From the NCBI GenBank assembly GCA_017428565.1, contig JAFRQP010000041.1, positions 1-60,740 on the forward strand: a stretch of DNA of 60,740 nt. Direction: 5' to 3'. A model generated the notes under the pieces. It saw only the letters and a program-made list of their open reading frames with translations. It did not search any database and was not told where the DNA came from. Made by a program: the position numbers and the translations under genes. Source of the DNA: Oscillospiraceae bacterium (GTDB lineage: Bacteria > Bacillota > Clostridia > Oscillospirales > Oscillospiraceae). Of the stretch, positions 16,428 to 26,556 are shown piece after piece (the first letter of the stretch is position 1; every line of letters starts with the position of its first letter).

Positions 16428-16447
16428 AAGACGGGGGAACCCGTCTT
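16428..16447 (+). other. small intercistronic hairpin
   Basis: AAGACGGG (16428-16435) pairs with CCCGTCTT (16440-16447) around a GGAA loop. No T-run follows. It lies between the acetyltransferase and symporter genes and could be a weak attenuating or processing element. Confidence 0.4.
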
Positions 16448-16488
16448 CCGTGACGAAAGGGAATCAAAAGAAAAGGAGCTTTGGGATC

Positions 16489-17967
16489 ATGAACGAGACC
16501 TCTTACATCGCGCGCACCAGCGGACTGAAAACGAAGGACTACGCCGGCTATGCCATGATCGATGCCGCCGGCTGCCTGGTGTTCAGCCTGGTGACCACTC
16601 TGCTGCAGATCTTTTACACCGACATCTTCCACCTGAGCCCCTTGTTCATCATGCTGATGTTCATCGGCGCCCGGGTCTGGGACGGCATCAACGACCCCAT
16701 CATGGGCCGCATCTGCGATACGGTGAAGCCCTCCCGCTTCGGCCGCTACCGCCCCTGGATCCTCTACGCGGCCTTCCCTCTGGCGCTCTCGGCGGTGCTG
16801 ATGTTCCTCAAAATCGGAAACATCGGGGAAGAGGGACACTATGTGGCCACCTGCATCTACGCTACGGTGACCTATGTCTTCTTCGGCATGGCCTACACCG
16901 TGCTGCAGATCCCCTACGGCTCCCTGGCCTCGGTGGTCACTACGGATGCGGGCGAGCGCAACAAGCTCTCCGTGTGGCGCTCCATCGGCGCGGCGCTGGG
17001 CTCCGTTCCCGTGATGCTCATCGCAAGCTTCGCCTATGCAAACCGGGTTGAGAACGGGAAAGAAGTGATCGGCGAAAACGGGAAGGTCATCCAGGATCTG
17101 CAATACAAGCCCGTGATCCTGGGCGTGGTCATTATGGCGCTCGTCTCCTTCGTTCTGCTGCTGATCGCTTTCCGCATGAACAGGGAACGGGTCAAGACCA
17201 AGCCCCAGATCCCGGAAAAGGGCGCCGCGAGGAAGACCATCAAGCTCCTCTTCCAAAATCGCGCCTTTGTCTCGGTCAGCCTGATCTCTATGCTGCTGCT
17301 CTCGGGGCAGATGTTTACCCAGAGCTTTTACACCTACCTTTTCAAGGACTACTTCAACGCCTCCTGGATGGTGCTGGCCTCCCAGGCCTGCACCTATTCG
17401 CCAATGCTGGTGATGATGTTCCTGCTGCCCGGATGGGCCCGGAAGCTGGGCAAAAAGGAAGTCTGCGCCTGGGGCGTGGCGGCGGCCGCGGCGGCGAATC
17501 TGCTGATGTTTTTCCTGCGGGGCATGGAGCCGGGCCTGCTCAAGTGGGTCTTCCTGTTCCTCTGCTTTGTCAGCGGCATCGGCCTTACCACCCTGGTCAT
17601 GCAGCTTTGGGCCATGGTGACTGATACCATCGACGATATTGAGATCCGGACCGGCAGCCGGGACGACGGAACGGCCTACTCCGTCTTCAACTTCTTCCGC
17701 AAGCTGGGTCAGGTGCTCTCCGCGGTCTGCGTCAACGGCGCCCTGCTGGGGATGCACTACAAAGTGGAGAAGGGCGCGGTGCAGACGCTGGAGAATCTGA
17801 AAACCATGTATGATCTGGCGACCCTGATCCCGGCGATCCTCTTCGGCCTTATGGCGCTGATGCTCTTTGTGTACTATCCGCTCTCCCGCAGAAGGGTGGA
17901 GGAGCTGCAGGTGGAGAAGGAGCGGCATCTGAAGGAATCCTACGAAAAGAAGGACATCGACATCTGA
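16489..17967 (+). CDS. GPH-family sugar:cation symporter
   Basis: Integral membrane transporter of 492 residues with about 12 hydrophobic segments, of the glycoside-pentoside-hexuronide family (MFS clan). Family signs are the early GYAMIDAAGCLVFSLV helix, the RVWDGINDPIMGRICD motif with its conserved Asp residues, and SRFGRYRPWIL in the first cytoplasmic loop. It should import a glycoside with Na+ or H+. The start at 16489 has AAAAGGAG and begins the family N-terminus; the frame 13 codons earlier lacks both. The convergent GH31 and esterase genes suggest a substrate such as an alpha-linked or acylated oligosaccharide. Confidence 0.88.
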   Translation: MNETSYIARTSGLKTKDYAGYAMIDAAGCLVFSLVTTLLQIFYTDIFHLSPLFIMLMFIGARVWDGINDPIMGRICDTVKPSRFGRYRPWILYAAFPLALSAVLMFLKIGNIGEEGHYVATCIYATVTYVFFGMAYTVLQIPYGSLASVVTTDAGERNKLSVWRSIGAALGSVPVMLIASFAYANRVENGKEVIGENGKVIQDLQYKPVILGVVIMALVSFVLLLIAFRMNRERVKTKPQIPEKGAARKTIKLLFQNRAFVSVSLISMLLLSGQMFTQSFYTYLFKDYFNASWMVLASQACTYSPMLVMMFLLPGWARKLGKKEVCAWGVAAAAAANLLMFFLRGMEPGLLKWVFLFLCFVSGIGLTTLVMQLWAMVTDTIDDIEIRTGSRDDGTAYSVFNFFRKLGQVLSAVCVNGALLGMHYKVEKGAVQTLENLKTMYDLATLIPAILFGLMALMLFVYYPLSRRRVEELQVEKERHLKESYEKKDIDI

Positions 17968-17979
17968 TTTCCTGTCAAC

Positions 17980-18025
17980 ATAAGAGAATCCCTCTTCGGT
18001 TCAAACCGAAGAGGGATTCTCTTAT
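17980..18025. terminator. long perfect hairpin between convergent genes
   Basis: A 21-bp perfect stem (17980-18000 with 18005-18025) around a TCAA loop separates the symporter and GH31 genes, which end toward each other. The base of the stem is A/T rich (ATAAGAGAATCCC). There is no long T-run outside, so it is probably a bidirectional terminator of modest strength. Confidence 0.6.
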
Positions 18026-18027
18026 GC

Positions 18028-20055
18028 TCAAATTTGCTCTCCCGCCCGCAGGAACCAGATCGGCTCGTCATCGGGCAGACAGGGAACGGTCAGCGCAAGC
18101 CCGCCGGGGAGGGGCTCTCCCTTGCCCCGCAAAAGCCAGCCCATTTCCGACAGCGGCAGCTTTACACTCGCAGATACGCCGCCCTCGTCGAAGATCGGGC
18201 AGGCAAGAATAGAGTCTCCGCAGAAGAAGCAGTCGCTTTCGCAGTCGTAGTCCGGCTCCTGTAGGAATACCGGGAAGATCAGCGGCTCGTGCCGCCTGCG
18301 GCTGCGCTCATATTCCAACTGCAGATAGGGCATTAACCTCTCCCGTAGGGAAAAAATGCGGCGCACCGCGTCCATACAGTCCGGGTAGAGCCAGGGCATG
18401 TTGCTCTCTTCGCCGGGCTTCCAGGAGTGCAGCACGAAGCGGGGCGTAAAGATCCCGTACTGCAGCCAGCGCAGGAAGAGCTCCCGGGAAGGCACAGGAC
18501 CTGCAAAGCCGCCGATGTCCGCCCCGAAGAAGGAAAAGCCCGTCAGCGCCATGGTCATGGCCTGCTTGTGATTGTAGCGCAGCTCCCGGAAGTCCGTCAG
18601 ATTATCGCCGGTCCAGGTGGTGGCCACCCGCTGGGTCCCCGCAATGGCGCAGCGGGAGACGTGGAAGGGGATCGTTTCTTCGCCGTCGAGCTCCAGGCAT
18701 GCCTCTCGGCTGGCCCGGGACATGAGGTAGGAGAAGAGCGGGCGGATGCGCCGCGCGGGCAGCTCCCGCCCGAAGCCGCAGGCAAGCACCTCGAGATCCT
18801 GCACGTCATACTCGTTGTTGTCGTTCCAGATGTTGCGATAGCCCTTTTCCGCCAGCTGTTCCCGCACGCAGCGTTTCCAAAAGACGTAGGCTTCCGGATT
18901 GGTAAAATCCAGATAGGCCGCCATCCCGCCCCAGAAGGGGAAGAGAGCGGGGCTCCCATCGGCATAGTGCAGGAAATAGCCCTTCTCCGCAAGTTCTCGG
19001 TACAGCGGGTGCTCCGTCAGAAAAGCGGGCTTCACGTTGGGCAGCAGCTCCATCCCGTTTTCCCGGAAATACGCCGCCAGTCCCTCCGGCGAGGGGATCT
19101 TGTCCCGGTTCCAGTGGAAGACGCAGCGGCGCTCTCCGATCTGGGTGTAACCGCTGGAGAGGTAGAAGCCGCCGGCGCGGATGCCCTTGCCTCTGCATTT
19201 TTCCACAAAGCCCCGCAGCTGCCTGTCGGCGTCCGGGGCGTCGGTGTACGCCATGGTGCTGCCGCAGTAGCGAAAGGCCCAGTCCGGCAGGGTCGGCAGC
19301 TCTCCGCAGAGAGCGGAAAAACTCCGCAGGATCTCCATCGGGCTTCCCAGAAAGAGGTAGAACACCAGATTCTCCTCCTCCAGACGAATGGAGTTGAAGG
19401 GCTCATAATAGTTGTCGTGCTCCCGGCCAAAGTCTACCCGGCCGTTTGCGTAGCTGTCATAGTAGAGCCCGTAGGCGCCGGCGCTGTTTTGGCAGATATA
19501 GAAAGGGATCTGCTTATAGAGCGGGTCGCTGCTCTCGGCCCGAAAGCCCATGGAATCTGTGGCGGCAAGGGTGAAGCTGCGCCCGGCCTTGTTCACGTCT
19601 CCGCCCTTGTCGCCAAGGCCGAAGATCCGCTCTCCCGGCTCCCGACGGGTGTAGTGGACGGAGCCGTCGCCCAGCTCGCCAGCAAAGTTATAGGCCAGAC
19701 CCGAGCGGTCGGCATACAGAACGCCCTTTTCGTTCCGCGCCGTGATGCGAAAGTTTTTCTTCTCTACGGTGAAATCCACGTCAGAAATCGAGAAGCGCAG
19801 CGTCTCCGCGTCCTCTGTGATCTGGGGAGCGCTCAGCTTCAAGCCCTCGGTGGAGAGCTTGTCCCGCCCTTCCAGGGGGCAGTCTCCCGGCAGGGGCCAG
19901 ACGCTCCAGGTGGGCACGAGGGGCACGCCCTCCCGCAGCAGCGCCACACGCAGCCCCTGTTCCAGATAATCCAGCCGCATGGAAACCCCGTCCGCCTCAT
20001 AGAGGCGCATGGCAGGCGTCGCCTGCCGGAGCGTGAAGCGGTGGTCAAATTTCAT
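18028..20055 (-). CDS. GH31 glycoside hydrolase (alpha-glucosidase/alpha-xylosidase type)
   Basis: Cytoplasmic glycosidase of 675 residues. It has the N-terminal beta-sandwich of GH31 followed by the (beta/alpha)8 barrel. The nucleophile motif reads NIWNDNNEYD (D412), and TWTGDNLTDF carries the probable acid/base D484; GGADIGGF-like FFGADIGGFAG follows. Activity on an alpha-glycoside is expected, with exact specificity unknown. The ATG at 20055 overlaps the stop of the esterase gene as ATGA and has a GGAG site; the longer frame is a shadow of the esterase. No signal peptide is present, so it acts on imported sugar. Confidence 0.88.
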   Translation of the reverse strand: MKFDHRFTLRQATPAMRLYEADGVSMRLDYLEQGLRVALLREGVPLVPTWSVWPLPGDCPLEGRDKLSTEGLKLSAPQITEDAETLRFSISDVDFTVEKKNFRITARNEKGVLYADRSGLAYNFAGELGDGSVHYTRREPGERIFGLGDKGGDVNKAGRSFTLAATDSMGFRAESSDPLYKQIPFYICQNSAGAYGLYYDSYANGRVDFGREHDNYYEPFNSIRLEEENLVFYLFLGSPMEILRSFSALCGELPTLPDWAFRYCGSTMAYTDAPDADRQLRGFVEKCRGKGIRAGGFYLSSGYTQIGERRCVFHWNRDKIPSPEGLAAYFRENGMELLPNVKPAFLTEHPLYRELAEKGYFLHYADGSPALFPFWGGMAAYLDFTNPEAYVFWKRCVREQLAEKGYRNIWNDNNEYDVQDLEVLACGFGRELPARRIRPLFSYLMSRASREACLELDGEETIPFHVSRCAIAGTQRVATTWTGDNLTDFRELRYNHKQAMTMALTGFSFFGADIGGFAGPVPSRELFLRWLQYGIFTPRFVLHSWKPGEESNMPWLYPDCMDAVRRIFSLRERLMPYLQLEYERSRRRHEPLIFPVFLQEPDYDCESDCFFCGDSILACPIFDEGGVSASVKLPLSEMGWLLRGKGEPLPGGLALTVPCLPDDEPIWFLRAGEQI

Positions 20056-21410
20056 GCCTTCGGATCTCCTTTTGTCAGCATATTCAGGGCGAGCTTCCCG
20101 TAGTTCACGTGTCCCATGGCCGTTTTCTTCGGCGCGAAGTGCAGCGCCCGGGCGGCATGCTTCCCGGCCTTTTTCCAAAGAGCCAAACCCGGACCGTTGG
20201 GGTCGCCGCAGCGGGCGAAGTTGGCCAGATAGTCCGCCAGCTGGGACGCCGCCTCATAGTCCCGCGCTGCATAGGGCCGCCAGCTGCCACCCAGGCTCTC
20301 GAACACATAGCGCAGGTCGCAGGAGTGGAAGGCCCGGTTGTCGTCGCCGGGGGCGTTAAGGTCGAAGTAATAGACATATGCGCCGTTTGCCTTGGCATAG
20401 CGGTTGCCGATGAAGGCCATCACCGGGGCGTACATGTCGTTGTTGGTGTAGCCGATCAGATAGTCCAGCGGCAGGGGAGATCGGATCATTTTGTCGATGG
20501 GCGCGGGGATCAGCGCACCGTCGATCACCGGCATGGTGTGGTAGATCCCGTCTTTTCTCCGCAGCTTCATGGTTTCCATGGCGTCGAACAGCGCGTCCAG
20601 CGGGGCGCGGCGAAGCTCCTCCAGGGTCCGGCAGCCCGCGGCCTCCAGGTACTCCAGCCAATAGGCGTGGGTGTCCTCCGCCCGGCGGGGCAGGGCAAAT
20701 TTGGGGAACATGCCGCCTCCGGACATCATGGCCGCACGGCGGAAAAGCCCGGCATTTTCGGGGTTGAGGCAAAGGTACTGGATGGATATGGCCCCCGCGC
20801 TCTGGCCCAGCAGGGTGAGATTTTCCGGGTCGCCGCCGAAGTCTCCGATGTGGGCCTTCACCCAGCGTACAGCCGTCAGCTGATCGTCCAGGCCGAAGTT
20901 GCCATCCCGCCCGAACTGCTTTTGGATCTCCTCATGGGTCAGATAGCCCAGCGGCCCCACCCGGTAGTTGGCAAACACCGTCACAATGCCCCGGGAGGCA
21001 AGTCCTTCGCCGTCGAAGGGGTCCTCGCTGTTGATGCCGGAATCAAAGCCGCCTCCGTGGAAGAAAAGGATCACGGGGCAGTCGGAGGCGTTTTTGGGCG
21101 TGAAAATATTGAGATTCAGACAGTCCTCGCTGTAGCGGAATTCGCTGCCCTCCCGGTATTCCTTCTTGTAGAACAGCCGGGTGGGGTGCTCCAGATGCTC
21201 GTGCCAGCCCCGGTTCTGTGGGCAGGCATAGCCGGGTTTTGCGGCGTCCAGCGTCCCGTCGATCGAATCCACGGGGCTTGCGTAGGCAAAGCGCTCCGCC
21301 CGGGCATAGGGGACGCCCAGAAATTCCAGGCATCTTTCCCGCTCGTTGCCCCTGACGCTGCCGCCCAGGGCGGAGATCGTGACGGGGCCGAGAATGGTTT
21401 TGTTCAGCAT
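20052..21410 (-). CDS. type-B carboxylesterase
   Basis: Alpha/beta hydrolase of 452 residues of the carboxylesterase/para-nitrobenzyl esterase family. The nucleophile elbow is GQSAG (S204), and the oxyanion-hole FFHGGGF and the EDCLNLNIF motif are plain. No signal peptide is seen. It is somewhat shorter than the usual 490-550 residues. It is translationally coupled to the GH31 gene and shares its promoter, so it may remove acyl groups from an imported glycoside before GH31 action; that role is inferred only from position. Confidence 0.85.
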   Translation of the reverse strand: MLNKTILGPVTISALGGSVRGNERERCLEFLGVPYARAERFAYASPVDSIDGTLDAAKPGYACPQNRGWHEHLEHPTRLFYKKEYREGSEFRYSEDCLNLNIFTPKNASDCPVILFFHGGGFDSGINSEDPFDGEGLASRGIVTVFANYRVGPLGYLTHEEIQKQFGRDGNFGLDDQLTAVRWVKAHIGDFGGDPENLTLLGQSAGAISIQYLCLNPENAGLFRRAAMMSGGGMFPKFALPRRAEDTHAYWLEYLEAAGCRTLEELRRAPLDALFDAMETMKLRRKDGIYHTMPVIDGALIPAPIDKMIRSPLPLDYLIGYTNNDMYAPVMAFIGNRYAKANGAYVYYFDLNAPGDDNRAFHSCDLRYVFESLGGSWRPYAARDYEAASQLADYLANFARCGDPNGPGLALWKKAGKHAARALHFAPKKTAMGHVNYGKLALNMLTKGDPKA

Positions 21411-21430
21411 GCGATCACCCTCTTTTTTGT

Positions 21431-21436
21431 ATTATA
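21431..21436 (-). promoter_or_regulatory. extended -10 promoter of the esterase-GH31 pair
   Basis: On the minus strand TGGTATAAT gives a perfect TATAAT with an upstream TG, 20 bases before the esterase start codon. No good -35 is seen, which fits an extended -10 promoter. Confidence 0.6.
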
Positions 21437-21513
21437 CCAGATGCCCTCCCGCTTTTCCACAGCTTTTCTTGTTTCTTCGATTATCGGATGCGGCGGAAAA
21501 TGCCCGGTTTATC

Positions 21514-21542
21514 TTGTGTTTTGGCTGCGGACATGGTACAAT
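21514..21542 (+). promoter_or_regulatory. sigma-A promoter of uvrB
   Basis: TTGTGT (21514-21519) and TACAAT (21537-21542) are separated by 17 bases, about 30 bases before the uvrB start codon. No LexA-like CGAAC...GTTCG box is evident in the gap. Confidence 0.7.
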
Positions 21543-21571
21543 ATCATGAAAAAATGTTTGCGGAGAGAGTT

Positions 21572-23536
21572 ATGGATCGCTTTAAGCTCGTTTCTGATTA
21601 CAAACCCACCGGCGACCAGCCGGAGGCCATCGACGATCTGGTCCTGGGGCTGGAAAACGGCCTGGAGGAGCAGGTGCTCCTGGGCGTCACCGGCTCGGGC
21701 AAGACCTTCACCATGGCCAACGTCATCGCCCGGCTGAATCGTCCCACTCTGGTTCTGGCCCATAACAAGACCCTGGCGGCGCAGCTTTGCAGCGAGTTCA
21801 AGGAGTTTTTCCCGGATAACGCGGTGGAGTACTTCGTCAGTTATTACGACTACTACCAGCCCGAGGCCTACATTCCTCATACCGACACCTATATCGAGAA
21901 GGACGCCTCCATCAACGATGAGATCGAGCGCCTGCGTCACAGCGCCACCTCCAGCCTCTTCGAGCGGCGGGATGTGATCGTGGTGGCCTCTGTCTCCTGC
22001 ATCTACGGCCTGGGCGACCCCATCGACTACGCGAATATGGTCATCTCCCTGCGTCCCGGTCAGACCCGGAATTTTGATGAGCTGCTGCGCAAGCTCATCG
22101 AGATCCGCTACGAGCGCAACGACATCGCCTTCGAGCGCAACATGTTCCGCGTCCGGGGCGACACGGTGGAGATCTTCCCGGCCTACTCCAACGACAAGGC
22201 CATCCGGGTGGAGTTTTTCGGCGACGAGATCGACCGGATCAGCGAGATCAACATGGTCACCGGCGTCCCCACCCGGGTACTGAACCATGTGGCCATCTAC
22301 CCGGCCAGCCATTACGTAACCACAAAAGAAAAAATGGCCGCCGCCATCGACCGCATCCGGGCCGAGTGCGACGAGCGTGTGGCCTGGTTCGAGGCGAACA
22401 ACAAGCTGCTGGAGGCCCAGCGCATCCGCCAGCGGACGGACTACGATATCGAGATGATGCAGGAGCTGGGCTACTGCTCCGGCATCGAGAACTACTCCCG
22501 GGTCATTTCCAACCGGGCGCCCGGCAGCCCTCCCATGACCCTGTTGGATTATTTTCCCAAGGACTTCCTGCTTTTCGTGGACGAGAGCCATGTGACCCTG
22601 CCCCAGGTGCGGGCCATGTACCGGGGCGACCGAGCGCGAAAGGAGTCTTTGGTGGATTTCGGTTTCCGTCTGCCCTCCGCCTTTGACAACCGGCCCCTGA
22701 AATTCGACGAGTTTACCCAGCGGATCCACCAGCGCATCTATGTCTCCGCAACGCCGGGGGACTATGAAAAGGAGCGGGCTGGCCAGGTGGTGGAGCAGAT
22801 CATCCGCCCCACGGGCCTGCTGGATCCGGAGATCTTCGTGCGCCCCGTGGAGGGGCAGATCGACGACCTGATCGATGCGATCCACGAGAAGAACGAAAAA
22901 GGCCAGCGGGTTCTGGTGACCACGCTGACCAAAAAGATGGCGGAGGACCTGTCCGGCTTCCTGCTGAACGCCGGCATCCGCTGCCGCTACATGCACCACG
23001 ACATCGGCACCATCGAGCGCATGGAGATCATACGGGATCTGCGCCTGGGCGAGTTCGACGTGCTGGTAGGCATCAATCTCCTGCGGGAGGGCCTGGACCT
23101 GCCGGAGGTGGGTTTGGTCGCCATTCTGGACGCGGACAAGGAGGGCTTTCTCCGCAGCGAGACCAGCCTGATCCAGACTGTGGGCCGGGCCGCCCGGAAC
23201 GCCGAGAGCTATGTGATCATGTACGCGGATACCATCACGCCTTCCATGCGCGCCTGTATTGACGAGACCAAGCGCCGCCGCTCCAAGCAGATGGCCTATA
23301 ACCAGGCCAACGGCATCGTGCCCCAGACCATCGTCAAGAGCGTACGAGATCTGCTGGAGATCTCCGCCGCGCCGGAGAGCACGGCCAAGTCCCGCGGCGT
23401 GAAGATGACCGAGCGGGAGCGCCGGGAGCTCATCGCCGAGCTGGAGAGCAAGATGCGCAAGGCGGCCCAGATGCTGGAGTACGAGATTGCCGCCCAGCTG
23501 CGGGACGAGATCATTCGCCTCAGAGGCGAGAAGTGA
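21572..23536 (+). CDS. uvrB: excinuclease ABC subunit B
   Basis: DNA damage-loading helicase of nucleotide excision repair, 654 residues. The start at 21572 gives the family N-terminus ([20 protein letters not shown]); earlier in-frame codons lack a site. Walker A is [14 protein letters not shown], the beta-hairpin region carries [17 protein letters not shown] is the helicase motif II, and QTVGRAARN is motif VI. The C-terminal UVR domain (residues about 615-650) is present for UvrC contact. Unlike in many clostridia, uvrA does not follow; polA does, 9 bases downstream. Confidence 0.97.
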   Translation: MDRFKLVSDYKPTGDQPEAIDDLVLGLENGLEEQVLLGVTGSGKTFTMANVIARLNRPTLVLAHNKTLAAQLCSEFKEFFPDNAVEYFVSYYDYYQPEAYIPHTDTYIEKDASINDEIERLRHSATSSLFERRDVIVVASVSCIYGLGDPIDYANMVISLRPGQTRNFDELLRKLIEIRYERNDIAFERNMFRVRGDTVEIFPAYSNDKAIRVEFFGDEIDRISEINMVTGVPTRVLNHVAIYPASHYVTTKEKMAAAIDRIRAECDERVAWFEANNKLLEAQRIRQRTDYDIEMMQELGYCSGIENYSRVISNRAPGSPPMTLLDYFPKDFLLFVDESHVTLPQVRAMYRGDRARKESLVDFGFRLPSAFDNRPLKFDEFTQRIHQRIYVSATPGDYEKERAGQVVEQIIRPTGLLDPEIFVRPVEGQIDDLIDAIHEKNEKGQRVLVTTLTKKMAEDLSGFLLNAGIRCRYMHHDIGTIERMEIIRDLRLGEFDVLVGINLLREGLDLPEVGLVAILDADKEGFLRSETSLIQTVGRAARNAESYVIMYADTITPSMRACIDETKRRRSKQMAYNQANGIVPQTIVKSVRDLLEISAAPESTAKSRGVKMTERERRELIAELESKMRKAAQMLEYEIAAQLRDEIIRLRGEK

Positions 23537-23545
23537 GGATTTTGC

Positions 23546-26101
23546 ATGAAACTGATGATTTTAGATGGGAACAGCATCGTCAACCGGGCCTTCTTCGGCG
23601 TCCGTCCACTGACCGCGCCGGACGGAACCCCCACCAACGCCCTCTACGGCTTCCTGGCCATCCTCCAGCGCCTGCTGGACGAGCAGAAGCCGGAGGCCCT
23701 CTGCGTCAGCTTTGACCTGAAGGCGCCCACTTTCCGGCATCGGGCCTATGAGGGCTACAAGGCCAAGCGCGCCGGCATGCCCGAGGAGCTGGCCGCCCAG
23801 ATGCCCATTCTCAAGGAGCTGCTGGACGCCATGGGCGTGAAGCGCTATGAGCTGGAGGGCTACGAGGCCGACGATATCCTGGGCACCGCCGCCCGGATCT
23901 GCGAGGAAAAGGGCTGGGACTGCGTCATCGTCACCGGCGACAAGGACAGCCTGCAGCTGGTCAGCGAGCGCACCAGCGTCTGCAACGTCAAGACCCGCAT
24001 GGGCCAGACCGAGACCATCCTGTACACCCCGCAGGTTTTTGAGAGCGAGTACGGCTTTGCGCCGGCAAAGATGGTGGATCTGAAAGCCCTGATGGGCGAC
24101 AGCAGCGATAATATCCCCGGCGTCCCCGGCATCGGGGAGAAGACCGCCATGGATCTGCTGCACCGCTACGGCAGCCTGGACGGGATCTACGGGGATCTGG
24201 ACGCCCTGGACGTGAAAGAGGGCGTGCGCAAAAAGCTGCGGGAGGGGGAAAAGAGCGCCCGCCTGTCCTATTGGCTGGCCACCATCCTGCGGGAGGTGCC
24301 CCTGCCCTTCGAGCCGGCGGAGAACCTTTGGGATCATGCCTACACCCCCGGGCTCTACCCCCTGATGCTCCGCCTGGGTTTTGCCAAGTTCATCGAGAAA
24401 TGGGGCCTGGAGCCCACGGAAGAGGCCGTCGCCGCCGGGTCGAGCGAGAGCCTGCCCCGCGTGGAGCTGGACGAGGCTGGGGCCATGGATCTGGCCGCGC
24501 GTCTGCAGGAGCTGGGACCCCTTGCGATCTTTCCCCTTGACGGGCTGGACCGGCTGGAGCTCTGCGATGGCAAAACGGCGTACACCGCCGCATGGACCGC
24601 CTGCGGAGAGAGCTATCAGGCGCTGCTGCGCGCGCTATTCTCCCCGGAGATCCCCAAGCTCGCTCACGACTTGAAAGACCTGATGGGCCTTCTGCTGAAA
24701 GAGAAGCTGCCGCTGGAGGGGTTTCTCTTTGACACGGCCCTTGCCGGCTATCTGCTGGAGGCCACCGCGGGCAGCTATGCGCTGGAAAAGCTGTCCCTGC
24801 GCTGGCTGGGGAGGGAGCTTCACGGGGCCGAGGCGGTCTGGAAGCTCCGCCAGCCGCTGGAGCAGAAGCTGCGGGAGCTGGATATGGAGGAGCTCTATCT
24901 GCAGGCCGAGCTGCCTCTCTGCGCCGTGCTGGCCCGGATGGAGGAGAGCGGCTTTCTGGTGGACCGCAAGGCCCTCTCCGACTTCGGAGACAGCCTGAAC
25001 GCCGGCATCGCCGCCCTGCAGGAGAGCGTCTGGCAGCTTGCGGGCCACGAGTTCAACATCCAGTCTCCCAAGCAGCTGGGCGCCGTGCTCTTTGAGGAGC
25101 TGATGCTGCCCTCCGGAAAGAAGACCAAGACCGGCTGGAGCACCAACGCCGACGTGCTGGACAAACTCCGGGGCAAGCACCCCATCGTGAACCAGGTGCT
25201 GGAATACCGGGAACTGACCAAGCTGAAATCCACTTATGCCGACGGGCTTTTGAAGGTCATCGACGCCGATGGGCGCATCCACACCAGCTTTCAGATGACC
25301 GTCACCGACACGGGCCGCCTGTCCTCCCGGGAACCGAACCTGCAGAATATCCCCATCCGCAAAAAGCTGGGCGGTCAGATCCGCAACATGTTCGTGGCGG
25401 CCCCCGGCAAGGTGCTGGTGGACGCGGACTACAGCCAGATCGAGCTGCGGCTGCTGTCCCATATTTCCGACGACAAGGCCATGCAGGAGGCTTTTCTCAG
25501 CGGTGAGGACTTCCATGCCGTCACCGCCTCCAAGGTCTTCAACGTCCCCCTGGAGGACGTGACGCCCACCCTGCGCAGCAGAGCCAAGGCGGTGAATTTC
25601 GGCATCGTCTACGGGATCTCCGCCTTTTCGCTGAGCCAGGATATCGGCGTTTTCCCCAATGAGGCCAAGGCCTACATGGAGGCCTATCTGGAGCGCTTCC
25701 ACGGCGTGCGGGATTATATGAAGCGCGTGGTGGAGGAGGCCAAGGAGCGGGGCTATGTGTCCACGCTCTACGGCCGCCGGCGGGAGCTGCCCGAGCTCAA
25801 GAGCAGCAACTTCAATCTCCGCTCCTTTGGAGAGCGGGTTGCGCTGAACATGCCCATCCAGGGCACCGCCGCCGACATCATGAAGCTTGCCATGGTCCAC
25901 GCGGACCAGCGCCTGCGCAGAGAAATGCCGGAGGCCCGGCTCCTTCTGCAGGTGCACGACGAGCTGATCGTGGAGTGTCCCGCGGAAGTGAGCGAGGCTG
26001 TCTCCCGCATCCTGAAGGAGGAGATGGAAAACGCCGCGGCCCTCTCCGTCCCGCTGACGGTGGATGTCCACAGCGGACACAGCTGGGGGGAGGCGCACTG
26101 A
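23546..26101 (+). CDS. polA: DNA polymerase I
   Basis: Repair and Okazaki-fragment polymerase of 851 residues. The 5'-nuclease domain (residues 1-about 290) has LDGNSIVNRAFF and GDSSDNIPGVPGIG. The middle domain keeps the 3'-exonuclease fold but I cannot find the catalytic DxE pair, so proofreading is probably lost, as in many Bacillota. The polymerase domain has motif A (DYSQIELRLLSH), motif B (RSRAKAVNFGIVYG) and motif C (VHDEL). It follows uvrB closely and its stop overlaps the start of rimI by one base, so a repair-and-maintenance operon is likely. Confidence 0.97.
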   Translation: MKLMILDGNSIVNRAFFGVRPLTAPDGTPTNALYGFLAILQRLLDEQKPEALCVSFDLKAPTFRHRAYEGYKAKRAGMPEELAAQMPILKELLDAMGVKRYELEGYEADDILGTAARICEEKGWDCVIVTGDKDSLQLVSERTSVCNVKTRMGQTETILYTPQVFESEYGFAPAKMVDLKALMGDSSDNIPGVPGIGEKTAMDLLHRYGSLDGIYGDLDALDVKEGVRKKLREGEKSARLSYWLATILREVPLPFEPAENLWDHAYTPGLYPLMLRLGFAKFIEKWGLEPTEEAVAAGSSESLPRVELDEAGAMDLAARLQELGPLAIFPLDGLDRLELCDGKTAYTAAWTACGESYQALLRALFSPEIPKLAHDLKDLMGLLLKEKLPLEGFLFDTALAGYLLEATAGSYALEKLSLRWLGRELHGAEAVWKLRQPLEQKLRELDMEELYLQAELPLCAVLARMEESGFLVDRKALSDFGDSLNAGIAALQESVWQLAGHEFNIQSPKQLGAVLFEELMLPSGKKTKTGWSTNADVLDKLRGKHPIVNQVLEYRELTKLKSTYADGLLKVIDADGRIHTSFQMTVTDTGRLSSREPNLQNIPIRKKLGGQIRNMFVAAPGKVLVDADYSQIELRLLSHISDDKAMQEAFLSGEDFHAVTASKVFNVPLEDVTPTLRSRAKAVNFGIVYGISAFSLSQDIGVFPNEAKAYMEAYLERFHGVRDYMKRVVEEAKERGYVSTLYGRRRELPELKSSNFNLRSFGERVALNMPIQGTAADIMKLAMVHADQRLRREMPEARLLLQVHDELIVECPAEVSEAVSRILKEEMENAAALSVPLTVDVHSGHSWGEAH

Positions 26102-26547
26102 TGGGCTTTCGGATCGTGAACGCCTCGCCCCGGCACCTGCCGGAGCTGGAGACCCTGGAAAAGCGCTGCTTCTCCCTGCCCTGGACGGAGGAGATGCTGA
26201 TGGGCCAGCTTCCCGACGACTCCCACGAATTTCTGGCAGCCGAGTCCGAGACCGGCGAGCTGCTGGGCTATGTGGGCATGATGACCGTGCTGGACGAGGG
26301 TTATATTTCCAACGTTGCGGTCGCCCCGGAGCAGCGGCGGCAGGGGATCGCCGACGCGCTGATCACAGAGCTGCTGGAGCGTGCCGCCCTGCGGGCGCTG
26401 AGCTTTGTGACCCTGGAGGTCCGGGAGCACAACGGGCCAGCCATCGCCCTTTACGCAAAGCATGGCTTCGTCCCCGTGGGCCTGCGGAAGAATTATTACG
26501 AGGCACCGGTGGAAAACGCGATTTTGATGACCAAGTTTTTGAAATGA
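26101..26547 (+). CDS. rimI: ribosomal protein S18 N-acetyltransferase
   Basis: GNAT enzyme of 148 residues. Acetyl-CoA site motif EQRRQGIADALI and the ALYAKHGFVPVG end match RimI, as does the N-terminal CFSLPWTEEML segment. The ATG at 26101 overlaps the polA stop (TGATG); the longer frame is a shadow of polA. Its place directly before tsaD is common in Bacillota and supports RimI over other GNATs. The target in this organism is inferred from the family. Confidence 0.88.
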   Translation: MGFRIVNASPRHLPELETLEKRCFSLPWTEEMLMGQLPDDSHEFLAAESETGELLGYVGMMTVLDEGYISNVAVAPEQRRQGIADALITELLERAALRALSFVTLEVREHNGPAIALYAKHGFVPVGLRKNYYEAPVENAILMTKFLK

Positions 26548-26556
26548 GGTGAGGCA

